Made by a program: the position numbers and the translations under genes | Assembly (NCBI GenBank): GCA_021464415.1 | Contig: CM038467.1 | Span: forward strand, 67,337,159-67,401,158 | Length of the DNA stretch: 64,000 bases | Reading direction: 5' to 3' | Origin: Lonicera japonica | Taxonomy: Eukaryota > Streptophyta > Magnoliopsida > Dipsacales > Caprifoliaceae | Shown: positions 48,746-60,818 of the stretch, in pieces | Position numbering within the stretch: the first letter of the stretch is position 1 | How the letters are laid out: every line of letters begins with the position of its first letter | The notes under the pieces: generated by a model | Told to the model about the DNA's origin: nothing | Seen by the model: the letters and a program-made list of their open reading frames with translations, nothing else | Database searches by the model: none

Positions 48746-49297
48746 ATATTGCATGAATCTTATATATTCAGCGTATGTTTTCCTGGGAGAGAAGTTCCAC
48801 ACTGGTTTAGCCTCAAGACCACAGGATCTACGATATCTTTTGTCGTGCCTTCATCTCCGCATCTCAAAATTCGGGGCTTGAATCTATGCCTAGTGTACAC
48901 ATTTTTTGGAGTGGATTGGATACCATTTCTTGTATCCATTACGATCAGGAACAAGAGCAAAGGTAAGGAGGAGAAATATACACCAAGATGCTACGGAATT
49001 TGCGACATAGACGATGATGGATCTATGGTATGGTTAAGCCACTGGTTTTGTGGGTTTTGGGGGCATCTATTTCAAGAAGGTGATCAAGTGGAAGTGTCAT
49101 TTGATATAAACATAGATCCTAGGATGGTTATTGATGGAGAAATTAAGAAGTGCGGGGTTGAGTATTTATACTTTGATGATGAAGATGAAAAAGGAGGTGT
49201 CTTGGAATACTTTAGTACTCTATATCATTATTGGGATTCAGCGATGTTTGAGTTAGAAAGTGAAGCTGAAGCTGAAGCTGAAGATGAAGCTAGCTGA
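48746..49297 (+). CDS. TNL exon 5: C-JID (post-LRR jelly-roll) domain
   Basis: It opens with CFPGREVPHWFSLKTTGSTI, the hallmark of the C-terminal jelly-roll/Ig-like domain that contacts ligands in characterised TNLs, and continues with LCLVYTFFGVD. The C-terminus is acidic, with a Glu-Ala repeat from a GAAGCT microsatellite (49261-49290), and stops at TGA 49295-49297. Confidence 0.85.
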   Translation: MLHESYIFSVCFPGREVPHWFSLKTTGSTISFVVPSSPHLKIRGLNLCLVYTFFGVDWIPFLVSITIRNKSKGKEEKYTPRCYGICDIDDDGSMVWLSHWFCGFWGHLFQEGDQVEVSFDINIDPRMVIDGEIKKCGVEYLYFDDEDEKGGVLEYFSTLYHYWDSAMFELESEAEAEAEDEAS

Positions 49298-50052
49298 GGA
49301 CGAAGATAAAGTATTGAATACTTCACGTACTACTTCAATCATGATTCTTGGGTTGAATTCATAATCTTTGAGTTAGTAAGTGAAATTCTATGAATGAATA
49401 CCATTGCTTATTTTAAAGAAAATGGCGTGCACGTGAATCACTTGTACTTTCGTATCTAGTCTATTTATATTAAAATGGAAGCAATGGTTACTGGTTACGA
49501 AATCAATTTTACATGTTTCCAGTTTTGAGCCTAATTACACTTTTTTTTTCTGTTATATAAAATGATTATTTTGAGGCTTGAATTCTTGATATCTAGCTTA
49601 AAATAAAAGATACATTATCATTAGGCTACTCCACATCTATTAATAATTTTCTATTTTAAATTACAAATGAGCACGTGCATCACAAAATGTTTGCACGTGC
49701 ATTGTGTGCTGCAAATGTTTATTTATAATAAAACCTGACATAGATGCATACATGAATGCGTGTACAGGTCTAATTTTTCATGGACTCACAGATCTAATTT
49801 TAAATGAAAAGGATAAAACGTAAAAGTATGCTGGTTTATGTCTTATTCATCTTGAGATTACAGGTTCAAACCCAACAAATTATATATATATATATATGGA
49901 TGAGTTTTCAATGGTTACCTTCTCTCTCTACCCATTGATGGGTACTGACAATAATTAATGCACATTTGTGAGGTGTCAAATCTTTTAACCTGTTATAGCA
50001 GGTAAGGTGACTTGTTCTATTTTTTTATTTTTTAATTAAAGTTTAGGTGGTG
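49298..50052. other. 3' flank of the TNL gene
   Basis: No separate gene. At 49310-49395, in the same frame as the coding region, lies a decayed echo of the last codons (SIEYFTYYFNHDSW against VLEYFSTLYHYWDS, and FELVSE against FELESE). The rest is AT-rich with a short TA run near 49880. Confidence 0.6.
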
Positions 50053-50362
50053 TTTGATTGAGATTTTAAAATCAAGTTTTTAAATTTTTTATCAAAAAGT
50101 CAACTTTACTTCACACTTCCCAAATTACTTTACTTTCTCTCTCATAAAATTTTTAAAATACCATAACTTTAAATTAAAAAAATCGGAATTAGATAAAAAA
50201 ATATATTTGAAACCTAATCATCGAGATCTATAAAACAAGATCCATTGTTACTATTTTTTTAATTTTTTTTACAAGTTTTTTTGAATTGGTTGAAAAAAAC
50301 TTTAACAAAAATTAAATTCACTTTTCAAAATATGTTTTAAAATCTCAACCAAACAAGATTCC
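50053..50362. mobile_element. MITE-like element with terminal inverted repeats
   Basis: TGTTTGATTGAGATTTTAAAA near the left end pairs with TTTTAAAATCTCAACCAAACA near the right end (one mismatch). The element is about 310 bp, AT-rich and non-coding. The exact ends and target-site duplication are unclear, so the superfamily is not assigned. Confidence 0.65.
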
Positions 50363-52257
50363 TTAAATGTTTTATTTGCCAAATAAACCTAGGATAACCC
50401 AATTCCAAATTAGGATAAGTGTTTATGAGTGTTTTCGTCTTTTCAATTTTATAGTTAATTAATAACATAAGTTTATTGAAAATAACACTTTCAAAATATT
50501 TTTGATTTTGAATTTTTATCTCTATACAACATGTTTACAAATTACATACAACTCAAGTACTATTTCAATAACACTTTCAATTTAATCATTTTATTATCAT
50601 TCGTGACAAATCATATCATAATAAAAACTCAAAAATTAATTTGAAGCGTCTCATATAGTATGTTCTACTGGTTTTATTAGTTACTGTTCAACTAAATAAT
50701 AATTTTAACACAATAACATAAAATAATATTAATAGAAACTTATTTTCTTAATTTAAAGTATTTCAAACAAACTCAACTTTTTATAATTTGATCAGATACG
50801 GAAGTATACGCATGATTTAAGGGAAAATTTTATAAATAATTTTTCGTTACTTTAATTCCGCGCTTAAATACAATAAAACACTACTTTTATATAAAATAAT
50901 TAAATTAGTGTAACGAATAAGTAGGAGTCAATACAAATTCAAGTTAATACTTTAAAAGTGGGAAAGTTTGTCGAAATCCAATATTTTAGGAATTTAGATT
51001 AAAACAGTTTTTACATTTTGATTTTTGAAATTATTTTAACTAAGAAACTAAACCAATTAAATTAAATCTAGCAAGTACGTAATCAATAATAAAAAATCCC
51101 AAGGAAAGAGAATCCACCACCATGGATATAAACAAAAAAGTATCTAATTATATTTTTAATATTCATCCCTACTATATAAACAAATTTAAAATCACCATCA
51201 TTATTTCTTTAAAACTAATGTAAATAAAAATAGGCATCGCCTGTATTCTCATTTACGGTGATCACAAGAGATCCATCATTTATTTTAAAAATAATTAAAG
51301 TACTAGAAAGAAAACACGTTATAATAATGGTAATTTCAAAATGTATTTTAATTTGGGACGAATAATTAAAAATCAATTAGAATTAAAATAAGTCCATTAC
51401 ATCCATGGCAGTTCATCCCTCCCTTTTGGGAGATAATTTAGCCAAGCATATTAAATAAATAATACATTAAAACAAAATAATAATTCATCATTAAAATTTA
51501 AAATTAAAGTACTTGAATACAAACTATAGATAATTAAAAAGTTAGAAAGCGTCCCACTTTATGATGCTCGAACTAGCGTGTACTGCATGGCTTTACGCTG
51601 TCCATTTCTTCACCTTCAATACTTCGGCCACATGACAACTAGTTTATGAAGGATTTTATCTATTTTTTTCTATCTTTTTTCTATGATTTTAGGTGTAGAG
51701 AATCGGTCTATATTTAGTAATAATAGATACAAGTTTAAAAGATTTAGAAAACTATAATTGTAGAAGAAATAACAAATATGAGTTCAATTAATTAAGAAAG
51801 AATAAGGAGTTGTATTTTAATTATGAGAGAATATTAAATTAGAATATTCTTTCTTCTTTATCTTCCTTTCTGATCTTTAATATATTTCTTCCACCTTTTA
51901 TCACAATTTACTTATGTCATACAAAAAGACAAAATAAATATTATTCCTCCATAATTTAAGCATTAATTATATTCTAACAAAATATTATTTACATGTTTAA
52001 ATAACAATTTGAGGCACTTATCAACACACAACTTCCTAAATAATACTTAAAATATATCTTATTTAGTATTAAATAATTAATTATTTGGTTCAATAATCAA
52101 TGTATTGTGTTTGACAAATAAATTTTATACCATTTTCAAAATTGAGAAGTATACCCACTAATTAAAATTAATTTATAATTGTACTAATTTAGATTACATT
52201 TTCACTTAGATTCCTAATCGAAATCTACTTCCATTTTAATTTATTTCCCATTTTCTT
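50363..52257. other. AT-rich intergenic DNA
   Basis: I see no gene, array or clear element here. Confidence 0.5.
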
Positions 52258-52985
52258 TTAAGGTGCATTTGAATTATATAATTGAATTTAGCTTTAAAAT
52301 TCATAAATCTAAGATTTAAAAATTACATATTTGAAACACAAGAGCTTAAAATTTTGTGTTTGCTAAACAAATACAAGGAAATTGATTTCTAAATCCAAAT
52401 ATTATTCCGCTAAAATTTATATTTAGTTGATTAGTAAGCTATTTTTATTTTTTAACTCTGTGGCGGAACTCATGCTTACACAGAATTAACCCGTTTGACT
52501 CGACCCGCCCCTATTATAGTATTTTATTTCTTATAATATAGCATAATTACCACGGGATGGGAGTGGGTTTATACGTACACTATTCGCGATGGATTTAGAT
52601 TTAAAAAAATAAAACCTGTACCGAGTTAGGATGTGTTTATAAGATTGTTGGGTTTGGACAACACACGACCCTTTGTCATCCTTCGTATTATTATTATCAT
52701 TAATATTACAAGTATATTTATAATAACAAAAAATAATAATTTTGTTTAAAAATTAATTATTATTATTTTCAAATTCGCAAGTTTGGGATCTCTAAGGAGC
52801 AACTCTATCTCTAAAATTTGAAAATTATAACTTTAAGATAAGTATCAAATCTCATTATTTGAATATATTTATAAATATTAAATCATAATTTCACACCAAA
52901 CAAAAACATTTAGATTTGAGATTTCAAATCCAAATCTCATGTTAAAATCTTCTCTTAAATCTACATTCCAAACACACCCTTAAAG
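52258..52985. mobile_element. Possible TIR element (about 730 bp)
   Basis: The left end CTTTTAAGGTGCATTTGAAT resembles the reverse complement of the right end ATTCCAAACACACCCTTAAAG with several mismatches, and both ends are followed by AT-rich subterminal words. No coding capacity. Weak call. Confidence 0.35.
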
Positions 52986-53048
52986 AATTTTATAGGGTTT
53001 TATTAAAAAAATATTTTCAATTAACTATGTTATTAATACTTCCACCCC

Positions 53049-53083
<35 letters not shown>

Positions 53084-55079
53084 TAAGATTTAAGAATCAA
53101 GTATGCATATTATTCTATAATGACAATCACAGTAGACTTATTTCATGTTTATCAAATTTTTAATATATAATCATATAAAGTATTCATGATCATGTAATTA
53201 ATTAGTTAGTACGATATTTGGTACTGTAATTTATAATACGAATAGTATTTTCTTTCATTAGAATGGTTTGAGAGAGGATAATTATGTAAACAACATACCA
53301 TAAACCTTTGAGATTTATTTTGTACTTCAAAAAAAATATTTTTTATGAATTTATGTGAAATAAATGAGCCTACAAACAATTCTAAAAAAATTCATCAAAA
53401 TTTTAATTATTTTTTGAAAGGATCACCATTCTCAGGTATTTTTATTTTTCTTTTTTGCTGTACATAATTTTTTTTTCTTTTTAAAATTGTAGCATCTTAT
53501 CATTTGATAATTAATTTGAAATTTAGAGTTTTCAGAATTAATAAAAAATGTATATATTTAATACTTATGTTCTTGGTTGACCTTTGTGATAATATTTCGA
53601 TTACATGTTCAAATTTAAAATATTTGTTTGAGATGTTTTTTTTTGAATTTGAGCTTTTGTTATTTATATTTTTTTATTATTTTATTTTTTAGTAGTTGTT
53701 ATCTTTAATAAGGGGTAGTTTTGAAAATAACTATCTTTTATTTTTAATAAATTAAAATTTATTTTGTCATCGATTAAAAGGTTGTCCTTGAAACTAATCC
53801 TAAAAATAGAATGTCCTTTGTTAGAATGAGAGTAATTGATTTGTACTTTAAAAAGAATCCCCATATTTTTATTGATTTAATTAACGTAGATGTACCTATT
53901 AATCTACTTTATTTTTTAATATTAAATTATTAATAAAATAATATTTATAAAATTAAATCAATAATATTTTTTGGTTAGTTTGTCCACACTTAAGGATTAA
54001 TTTAGGAAACAAAACTAATTAACTTAAAAATGTAGATTAACTACAAGATATCAATATAAATAAAATCATACATTTTATAGGGGTAAAGAATAGGGATATC
54101 CTGTATTGGAATTACAAAATCATGTAATGAATATCTAATTTATGATTCCTTAAAATTAAATAGAAAAAAAATGCCATGTCATCAGGTATCAACAAGTTAC
54201 CCACTTAACCTTGCATTTAATATTTTGTATTCTCCCATGTGCATTAATTATGTTAGCCAACTACACATTTGATCTCAACCATTGATTTTTCATCCAACGA
54301 TTAATATTACAATAACCATCCATGGGTAAAAAAAGCAGTAACCATTGAAACCTCACCCATATATATATATATTGCAAATTAATAACGTACGTAATAGCAA
54401 AATTGAAAATTAAATTTTTGTTGATGTAAATGAAATGAGTAACTTACGGTTTATATACAGATACTACTTATAGAGATTCCAAAGTTTTATGACTCCAGAA
54501 AATACAGTCATTCCTTAAAAAATTAAACACACCCAACCAATATACTTGATAATTTTAGAAAAAAATATCCATATTAATTTTAGAAATATTAATTTTATGG
54601 ATATTGGTGCGTGTGATAGTTGCAGTTGGACCAAAGGTCACTTCTCATTGGAAGCGACAAAGCACTATGTTCACAAAGAATAAAGCAGAGGGCAAGTAAG
54701 TTGATATTTACTTGGACTTAAGAGAGATTTTAGGTTCGAGTAGATTTCTTGTTGGAGAATCTATATACTAATTTTTACTTTGCTCGTCATTGTTATATTT
54801 CCTTTTTTTTTTGGTTACAAAAAATTTAGCTAAGAGGGGGCTATACCTAATTCAGGTCAGTGCATGTTACAAAGGTTCACGAGCGCTTAAGATCGCCTAC
54901 ATAAGAGGGATTGCTAGCATCGGAATGAAGAGAACTGTGGGAAGAGAAAGAGGATACAAGGAATGAATTATATGGTTTTGTTTTGTAATTTGTTGTACGT
55001 CCAATTATCTAGTATTATAAATGCTATTTTCATCTTTTTAAACTCAAACTTTGAAAAAGTATTATATGCTGTGAGAGCG
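52986..55079. other. AT-rich intergenic DNA
   Basis: No gene is seen. It contains an ATA trinucleotide run (about 53047-53082) and a short TA run near 54357. A less AT-rich stretch at 54600-54990 may be an old element fragment, but I cannot place it. Confidence 0.5.
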
Positions 55080-55235
55080 CAGGTTTTCGACCACCCGAAA
55101 AGAATTCTTGTTTAAAATAGTTTTAGGATTTTCTTAGGAAAAATGTGTTTAAGAGTCGTCAGTTTGTTTTATAAGAAAACAAATAAAAGATCTGTATAGA
55201 AAATAGCCTAAGACATACTTTCTTTTACACGTTGA

Positions 55236-55901
55236 TGTTGTGTTTTTTTTTGCTCGATTCCAAACCCAAGAAAAAGATGAGTTTTGTTAGAAATCATATT
55301 GTTCGCTCGAAGGGTGCAAAAGAGGATTTGCGGTTCCAGAAAGGTGTAAAAGCACTTTTGCACCCAGAATATTGCATTCTGGAAAGGTGCAAAAGCACTT
55401 TTGCAGTTACGCGGGAAAAGTGCAAAAGTCGTTTTGCAGCTGGGCGAGAAATATGTTTCCTTATCAAACTTGGTTTTCTTGTTTATTTTGGTATCTATTA
55501 CCTTGTTAATAGTTTCCTTATTTACGTAGGATTTTTGTTACCTTATTCTATATTGGATGGACTCTATTATATTGTTATATATAGATAGATAGAATCATTC
55601 AATAGATTAAGGCATAAGAGATATTCTTCTTTCTGTGGGGATTTGTGGGAGAGTTCATCTTGTTGTGAGAGAGAGGTTAAAGGGCTGTTGATTTTCTTCT
55701 TATGTGAGAGCTTTGAGTGCAATAATTCTTGTGATAGATTTTGTAATCGTTTTCAAAGAATTAATGAAATCTTCGTTTGTCGAATATTGTGTGTTCCATT
55801 ATCTTTCTTCTTGTTTTTTCTCATCCATATTATCTCTAGTTATTAATATCCACTATTTGAATTACGATCCGTGGCGTGATTTATTGTTAATAATAACAAC
55901 A
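55236..55901 (+). mobile_element. Solo LTR, 666 bp, with 5-bp target-site duplication
   Basis: It begins TGTTGTG and ends AACAACA (terminal inverted repeat TGTTGT/ACAACA), and is flanked by direct repeats GTTGA at 55231-55235 and 55902-55906. A TATATATAGATAG stretch near 55575 could be its TATA region. No polypurine tract or coding DNA adjoins it, so it is the remnant of LTR-LTR recombination. Size and ends fit a Copia-type LTR. Confidence 0.85.
55314..55438 (+). repeat. Cluster of GTGCAAAAG-N2-CTTTTGCAC inverted repeats in the solo LTR
   Basis: Near-palindromes at 55344-55363 and 55387-55406, and a looser one at 55420-55438, lie about 140-230 bp upstream of the TATA-like stretch. A half-site is at 55314-55322. 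Confidence 0.7.
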
Positions 55902-56010
55902 GTTGAAAGTAGAGATAAAAGACTTCACTAGGGTTCAAGAACTATATGAAGGATTGGGAAGGTATTAGGCACCCGATCCGACCTTTTGGTCTCTTAATGG
56001 ATCATGTATC

Positions 56011-56879
56011 TAATTACTACATAGATAGAGTAAATAACTTTAATTCGAATTTAAAAAAAAACTATAATAGAGAAAAAGAGAGAGAAACCCTATTCGCCGG
56101 CCTCCCCACTACCGCCGTCTCCACCTTTCCTTCACCATTTCATCCTCTCCTATTCCTCCACCATTTCATCTTCTCCAACCTACTACCACCAGTGGCCACC
56201 ACCTCCCCCCCTTTGTTTAAAAAAAGACAAATGAAAAAGAACAGATCTGTGTAAGGATGATGGAGGGTTTTCAAGTACGGAGCTTTAGTGCTTCTGTTAT
56301 ATATTTATTTGTTTTCTTTGCTATATAATAACCAAAATCCTTATCTGTATTTGTGCTAATTACATGTGTAATTGAAGGAATTGTTTGATTAACTATAAAA
56401 TCCAACCCTATTCTCTCTCTAAAAAAATTATGTATTGATATAAATACATAGATATAGAGGTGTTGTACCCGATCATCATCTTCTCCGAGCTCTCCCATTA
56501 CTGCGCGCCATCTTCATCATCTCCGGTGATTGTGATGGTGGTAATTTATAAGTTTTATTTGATGTGGAATTATAATCTAAAAAAAACGAACTTTTTGATC
56601 TATAATATCTATTAACAAGCTCTGAACCGATGTTGAAAAAAACCGAACCAATTTTCTTTTGAACCAATTTATGAAAATGACATTTTTACCCTTAAAACAG
56701 GTCATGTGCAACGCACATGACCTAATTATGTGAAACCTTTAACATAAATTTTGGATGAAAGGGGCAAAGTGAGTCTCGCTAATAGTTTAAGGACCAAAAT
56801 AAAGCGTTTTATATTTTAATGGCCAAAATGACACTAGGGCAATTAGGCTAGTTTACTCACATAGATATCTTGCAAGTAG
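56011..56879. other. Intergenic DNA with CT-rich run and a perfect hairpin
   Basis: 56090-56215 is CT-rich, like a plant 5' leader, but I find no gene. At 56700-56722 GGTCATGTGC-AAC-GCACATGACC is a perfect 10-bp stem with a 3-base loop. Confidence 0.5.
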
Positions 56880-57628
56880 CTTCATTGTTTTTAAAAGCGT
56901 CCTTTTAGATAATATATTTAAAACAACATTAGAAATTTAGACTCGAGCTTGTTAGCGTATACATATTCATTCATAGAATGAAATAAGAATCTCGTAGTTC
57001 ATCGTGATTCTAAAATGTTTTGGTGGGTTTTTCTTTTAAAAATGTGTCAAAACAGTTTTTAGTTTTTGAAAGCTTGAAAGAACATCTTTTAAAAACTTTA
57101 CACTTCCTTGCAATTTATCAAATTCTTATTCGAAAACTTGTATTTAAAATGCGAAATTTAAATTTAGAAAGTTGTTATTTTCGTACCTCTAGCGCTTGAA
57201 AAGGAATAAGAACTCATGCTCTTGTTGAAGAAGATTCTTCCTCCTTGAGATTAGAGTCCAAGTTTTGCCCTTAATAATTTTTTTACTATTTACCCTAATG
57301 AAGCATTGTAACCCTAATTCTATACATATAAATAGAAAAGGGAAAGCTCATTATAAGGGATATGGTCCAATCTATGAAGTAATTGATTATAGAGAGAAAG
57401 GGGGAGGAAGAAAGAGCTGGTAGCTTCTACCTTGTTTTATTTTTCCATTACCAAGTTAATATAAAACACACACAAGAAGATGATGTACTTCCTGTAGGAA
57501 CTAAAACTCATTGGGGGAACCTACCTACAAATAAAAATTAGCTATCCACTGTTTTCTTTAATCTTTTCTTATATTGATTTTTGCTAAGAACATCATCTTA
57601 TGGGCTAGGCCGAATTTTTGGTCTCCCA
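56880..57628 (+). mobile_element. Putative 5' LTR of a third gypsy element
   Basis: A TATAAATAG box (57327-57335) and an AGAGAGAAAGGGGGAGG leader precede ATTGGCACCATTGATGAGAA (57631-57650), which matches the position and form of gypsy primer-binding-site regions (ATTGGCGCC type). The left end is not resolved. Confidence 0.5.
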
Positions 57629-57723
57629 CAATTGGCACCATTGATGAGAATCTCGAGGCTTCCTTTCATATTTGTTCTTAGCAATCTCACATATAACACC
57701 GCCTTTCTAAGAACAGAACCACC

Positions 57724-58545
57724 ATGGTTCAAAACAGGAGGACCATCAATGGCCCTTATACATCCATGTCACAGCAGCCGCATGTTGGCGATGGATATCT
57801 TAACTATGCCTAAAAGCTATACAAGTTACATAAAACCCACCTTCTAGCCAACCTACTGAAAAGGCAAAAGCGGAGCAAGTCTCCGCATCAAAAGTTTTAA
57901 TTGTAGTACAAAGGCAGAATGTATTCGAGAGATTCACAAACAAAGAAATTAGGCCTAAAGCATGGGCCAAAAAATGACCTTAGATAGTTGATCTACACAA
58001 CAGTGGCTAGAAAGGCCATAGCTCACATGCCAAGGGATTTGATAAGAAAATCGTTGGGCGAGCAAAATGGCTCCCTTTTTACTCAAAGGATTGCAAAAGT
58101 TGTCCCTCCAAATAAGTTTGCAATGCCAAAATTCAGCATATAGAATGGCCGAACTGATCCAACTAATCATGTGCTATACTATTAAGAAGCTATGGCATAG
58201 TGGTTTTTGAATGACACCGTTATGTGCCAAATGTTCCCGACAAGTTTGGGGAATGCAGCATCGAGGTGGTTTACTTGGCTTCCACTAGGTCAGATTGATA
58301 GCTTTAGGGAATTTGCCAAGCAATTCATGGCATTGTTTATAACTAACAATCAAGTGATCAAGGGCTCAAAGGCCTCGGCAAACTTAAGGAAGAGGAAATA
58401 TGAGACACTATGGAAATACTCCTCTTGGTATAAGGAGATGAACCGGGAAACATAGGATTGTGATATGAGGTTTACCCTCAATACTTTCAAGCATAGTCTG
58501 CCGAGAGAACAATAAAATTTACAACTCTTTTACCAGAGTGCTGCT
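57724..58545 (+). pseudogene. Gypsy gag remnant
   Basis: It starts near ATG 57724 and breaks soon. The best-preserved part is 58207-58455 with FPTSLGNAASRWFTWLPLG and FREFAKQFMALF, the retrotransposon gag core. Upstream FAMPKFSIYRM is in a shifted frame. Many stops. Confidence 0.7.
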
Positions 58546-59105
58546 TTAAACTTTTGATGAGCTGCTCTCGAAAGCCAATGAGTATGGAAGGGTAGAAGAC
58601 GATGAAATGGCAATTGTTGTTAATGCCGAAGGAAGGAAGGAAGGAAGGAAGGAATGGAATGTCATAAATAAAGGTGGGAGATTTGTTAAGTGCAAGAGAA
58701 AAGGGAATGAGGAGTTAGCCAAGGTCAGCGACGATGGATTCAAGGGGTGAATACGGTTTTCACTAATCATATCCAAACGATTGTGTTTGATATCCGGAAC
58801 AAGCCATTCTTTGAATGGCTGAGACCAATAGGAGGTAACCTAGTAGGAAGGAATAATAAACTTAGTTGATCTTACCACAAGGACCATGGCCACCTAAGAA
58901 AGAATTAAAAAACATTAAAAGAGTTGTTGAAAGGGGTGGTTAGTAAGGGACATTCGGTTGAGTACATTAATGCCGAAGAGAAGATGAACAAAAGATATGC
59001 TAGGGGTAGCAGCAATAATGAATGGTTGAAGAGACAAGCAAATATAGTGGCAACTGGAGCCATTGAGGCAATTCATGCCTCTGCCAGTCTGGATGATATC
59101 CTAGT

Positions 59106-59302
59106 ATGTTCAAGAAACTAAAACTCCCTTCTTCCTATGTCGGAAGTGCAGATTCCCTAGTTTTCAGTTTTAGTGGTGAAGTGATTTGGCCGATTGTAAT
59201 AGTTGAAGTTCCTGTTCCACTAGGACCCAAGCAGAAAACCGTAGAGTTCATCATGATAGACATTGAATCTCCATACAATACCATTCTTGGTAGGGGTGGC
59301 TA
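59106..59302 (+). pseudogene. Gypsy aspartic protease remnant
   Basis: PLGPKQKTVEFIMIDIES followed by YNTILGRG matches the C-terminal part of gypsy protease, where LGR precedes the next domain. The catalytic Asp segment is not recognisable. Confidence 0.65.
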
Positions 59303-59749
59303 AGAAAAAATGAAAGCTGTAGCATCCCCCTTCATCAAAAACTCAAATTTCCCAATAATTAAGGCATAATGGTTGTGAGAGGAAAACATGAAGATGCACG
59401 CTACTACTTCAGGATAACAATGCAAATTGCAACAATGTGAAACGCCCCCATTGAATTGGCTGAGAGCTTTCTGGCTGGGGTGCAAGGAAAAGGAAACTAA
59501 CTGTAGCAGGAATGCTAATAAAGGATTGGGGAAAGAAAGGAGGGAGCTAAGCGTTAAGCCTTCCACCAGAAGGACAAAGCCTCAATGAATTGTTAGCAAT
59601 CAAAGGATGGGCAGCTCACTGATGGTGGGGCAAGAGGGCAGCCCAAAGACATGGTCTTTAAACAATTATTTCAAGTCCCTACAGTTAAAAGAGAAAATGT
59701 TAAGCAAAAGTTCTTCTTGGTAGGAAGTACTTTATATGAAGAAGAGAAG

Positions 59750-60465
59750 GATAAATTTGTTAAATTTTTTAGAGTGAAAGTTTTTGTGTTTGCATGGAAA
59801 TTGTATGACATGACTAGCATTGACGCCGAGGTTATGTGCCATATGCTCCACATCAACAAAAATTTCAAGCCAATTAAATAGAAGCCGAGAAGAACAACCC
59901 TTGTAAAAGCAAAGGCAATTGAAGTGAAGGTGCAAAAATTGTTGAAAGCTGGGGTGACCATAAAGGCCAAATTTCTAGAATGGATATCCAACCTAGTGGT
60001 GGTAAACAAGAACAATGGGAACTGGAGAGTCTATGTCAATTTTACTGATATGAACAAAGCCTATCTGAAAGATAGCTTCCCATTACCCAGAATTGACCGG
60101 CTAGTGGACTCGGCTGCTGGCAACAAAAGGATGAGTTTTCTGGATGCTTGCTCTGGGTACCATTAGATACTGCTATTCAGCCCCAATAAAGGGAATCCAG
60201 CCTTCATAACCATATTGGGCCTGTATTGCTACAAGGTCATGCCATTCGGCTTTAAGAATGCATGCGTCACTTATCAAAGGCTAGTAACCAAAATGTTCAG
60301 AGAAGAGATTTGAAAATCTATGGTGGTTTATGTAAATGATATGTTGGTGAAGATTAAATGAGGAGCTATCACATCTTTGACCTAAGCAGGTCTTTCGATA
60401 TAGTCAGCCATTATAAGATAAAGCTTAACGTTGCTGAGTGCACATTTGGCGTCAGCTTGGTGTGA
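59750..60465 (+). pseudogene. Gypsy reverse transcriptase remnant, truncated
   Basis: Landmarks in order are FAWKLYDMTSID, VQKLLKAGVTI, LVVVNKNNGNWRVYVNF, FPLPRIDRLVD, MSFLDACSGYH, ITILGLYCYKVMPFGFKNA and the active-site region at about 60328, where the expected YVDD reads YVND. Stops occur at about 59879, 60165, 60312 and 60359. Homology ends near 60465; RNase H and integrase are absent. Confidence 0.75.
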
Positions 60466-60716
60466 ACACCTTATTTTGCAACCCTTATAAGAATCCCGAA
60501 ATCTAGGAAACTGAGCACACATGCATGCACAAGCATTCTTAGATGCATACATACCATATACATGTGATACAAGTCAAAGAAGGAAGCTGAAAGAACCTCC
60601 AGATGAGAAGTTACGAGAATTACTGAAAACTGCCAGAACCGAAAACCGTCAAAACTCCTAGAAACTTGTGAAAAGAGAGTTCTAGTTTTTTTTTTGGCCT
60701 TCTCTCTTTTCTTCGT

Positions 60717-60818
60717 CTCAAAATGTTTTAACTTTAGCATGGTTAACGCTGTATAAAGGTAATCGGTAAAAGTTGTGCGAGTGTCTGGACCTCTGAAACT
60801 CAAGAACACATGGTATCT
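60717..60818 (-). pseudogene. TIR-domain fragment
   Basis: On the minus strand YHVFLSFRGPDTRTTF is followed by TDYLYTALT, closely similar to the first part of the TNL TIR exon (YHVFLSFRGTDTRTSF, TDHLYSSLT). After about 25 residues the similarity stops. It abuts the truncated gypsy element, so it is a relic of another TNL gene. Confidence 0.75.

Larger units (their letters stand above)
42689..49297 (+). pseudogene. TIR-NB-ARC-LRR (TNL) disease-resistance gene, five exons, frameshift in exon 3
   Basis: TNL proteins are intracellular immune receptors: they sense pathogen effectors and signal through TIR NADase activity. Exons: 42689-43167 (TIR), 46036-47134 (NB-ARC), 47244-47607 and 47706-48626 (LRR), 48746-49297 (C-JID). 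All junctions are GT-AG and phase-consistent. The one break is a +1 shift near 47364-47367: the frame entering exon 3 ends at TGA 47379-47381, while the LRR frame resumes at about 47368. As it stands the gene would make a TIR-NB-ARC protein of about 571 residues. Intron 1 is unusually long (2868 bp). The frameshift could also be a sequencing error. Whether the locus is functional cannot be told from sequence. Confidence 0.85.
55080..56010 (-). mobile_element. Old Tat-type LTR fragment (minus orientation), split by a solo LTR
   Basis: GAGTCGTCAG (55145-55154), a GAAAACAAA word, then after the insertion GGGTTCAAGAACTA, GGGAAGGTATTAGGCACCC and CCTTTTGGTCTCT follow the same order as the end zone of the inverted LTR at 61610-61790. 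Only this end zone is recognisable. Confidence 0.65.

Noticed and set aside
56060..56260. Pro/Ser-rich ORF end at 55946-56254 as a gene
   Set aside because: It starts inside an old LTR fragment and ends in a CT-rich leader-like run; no domain is visible.
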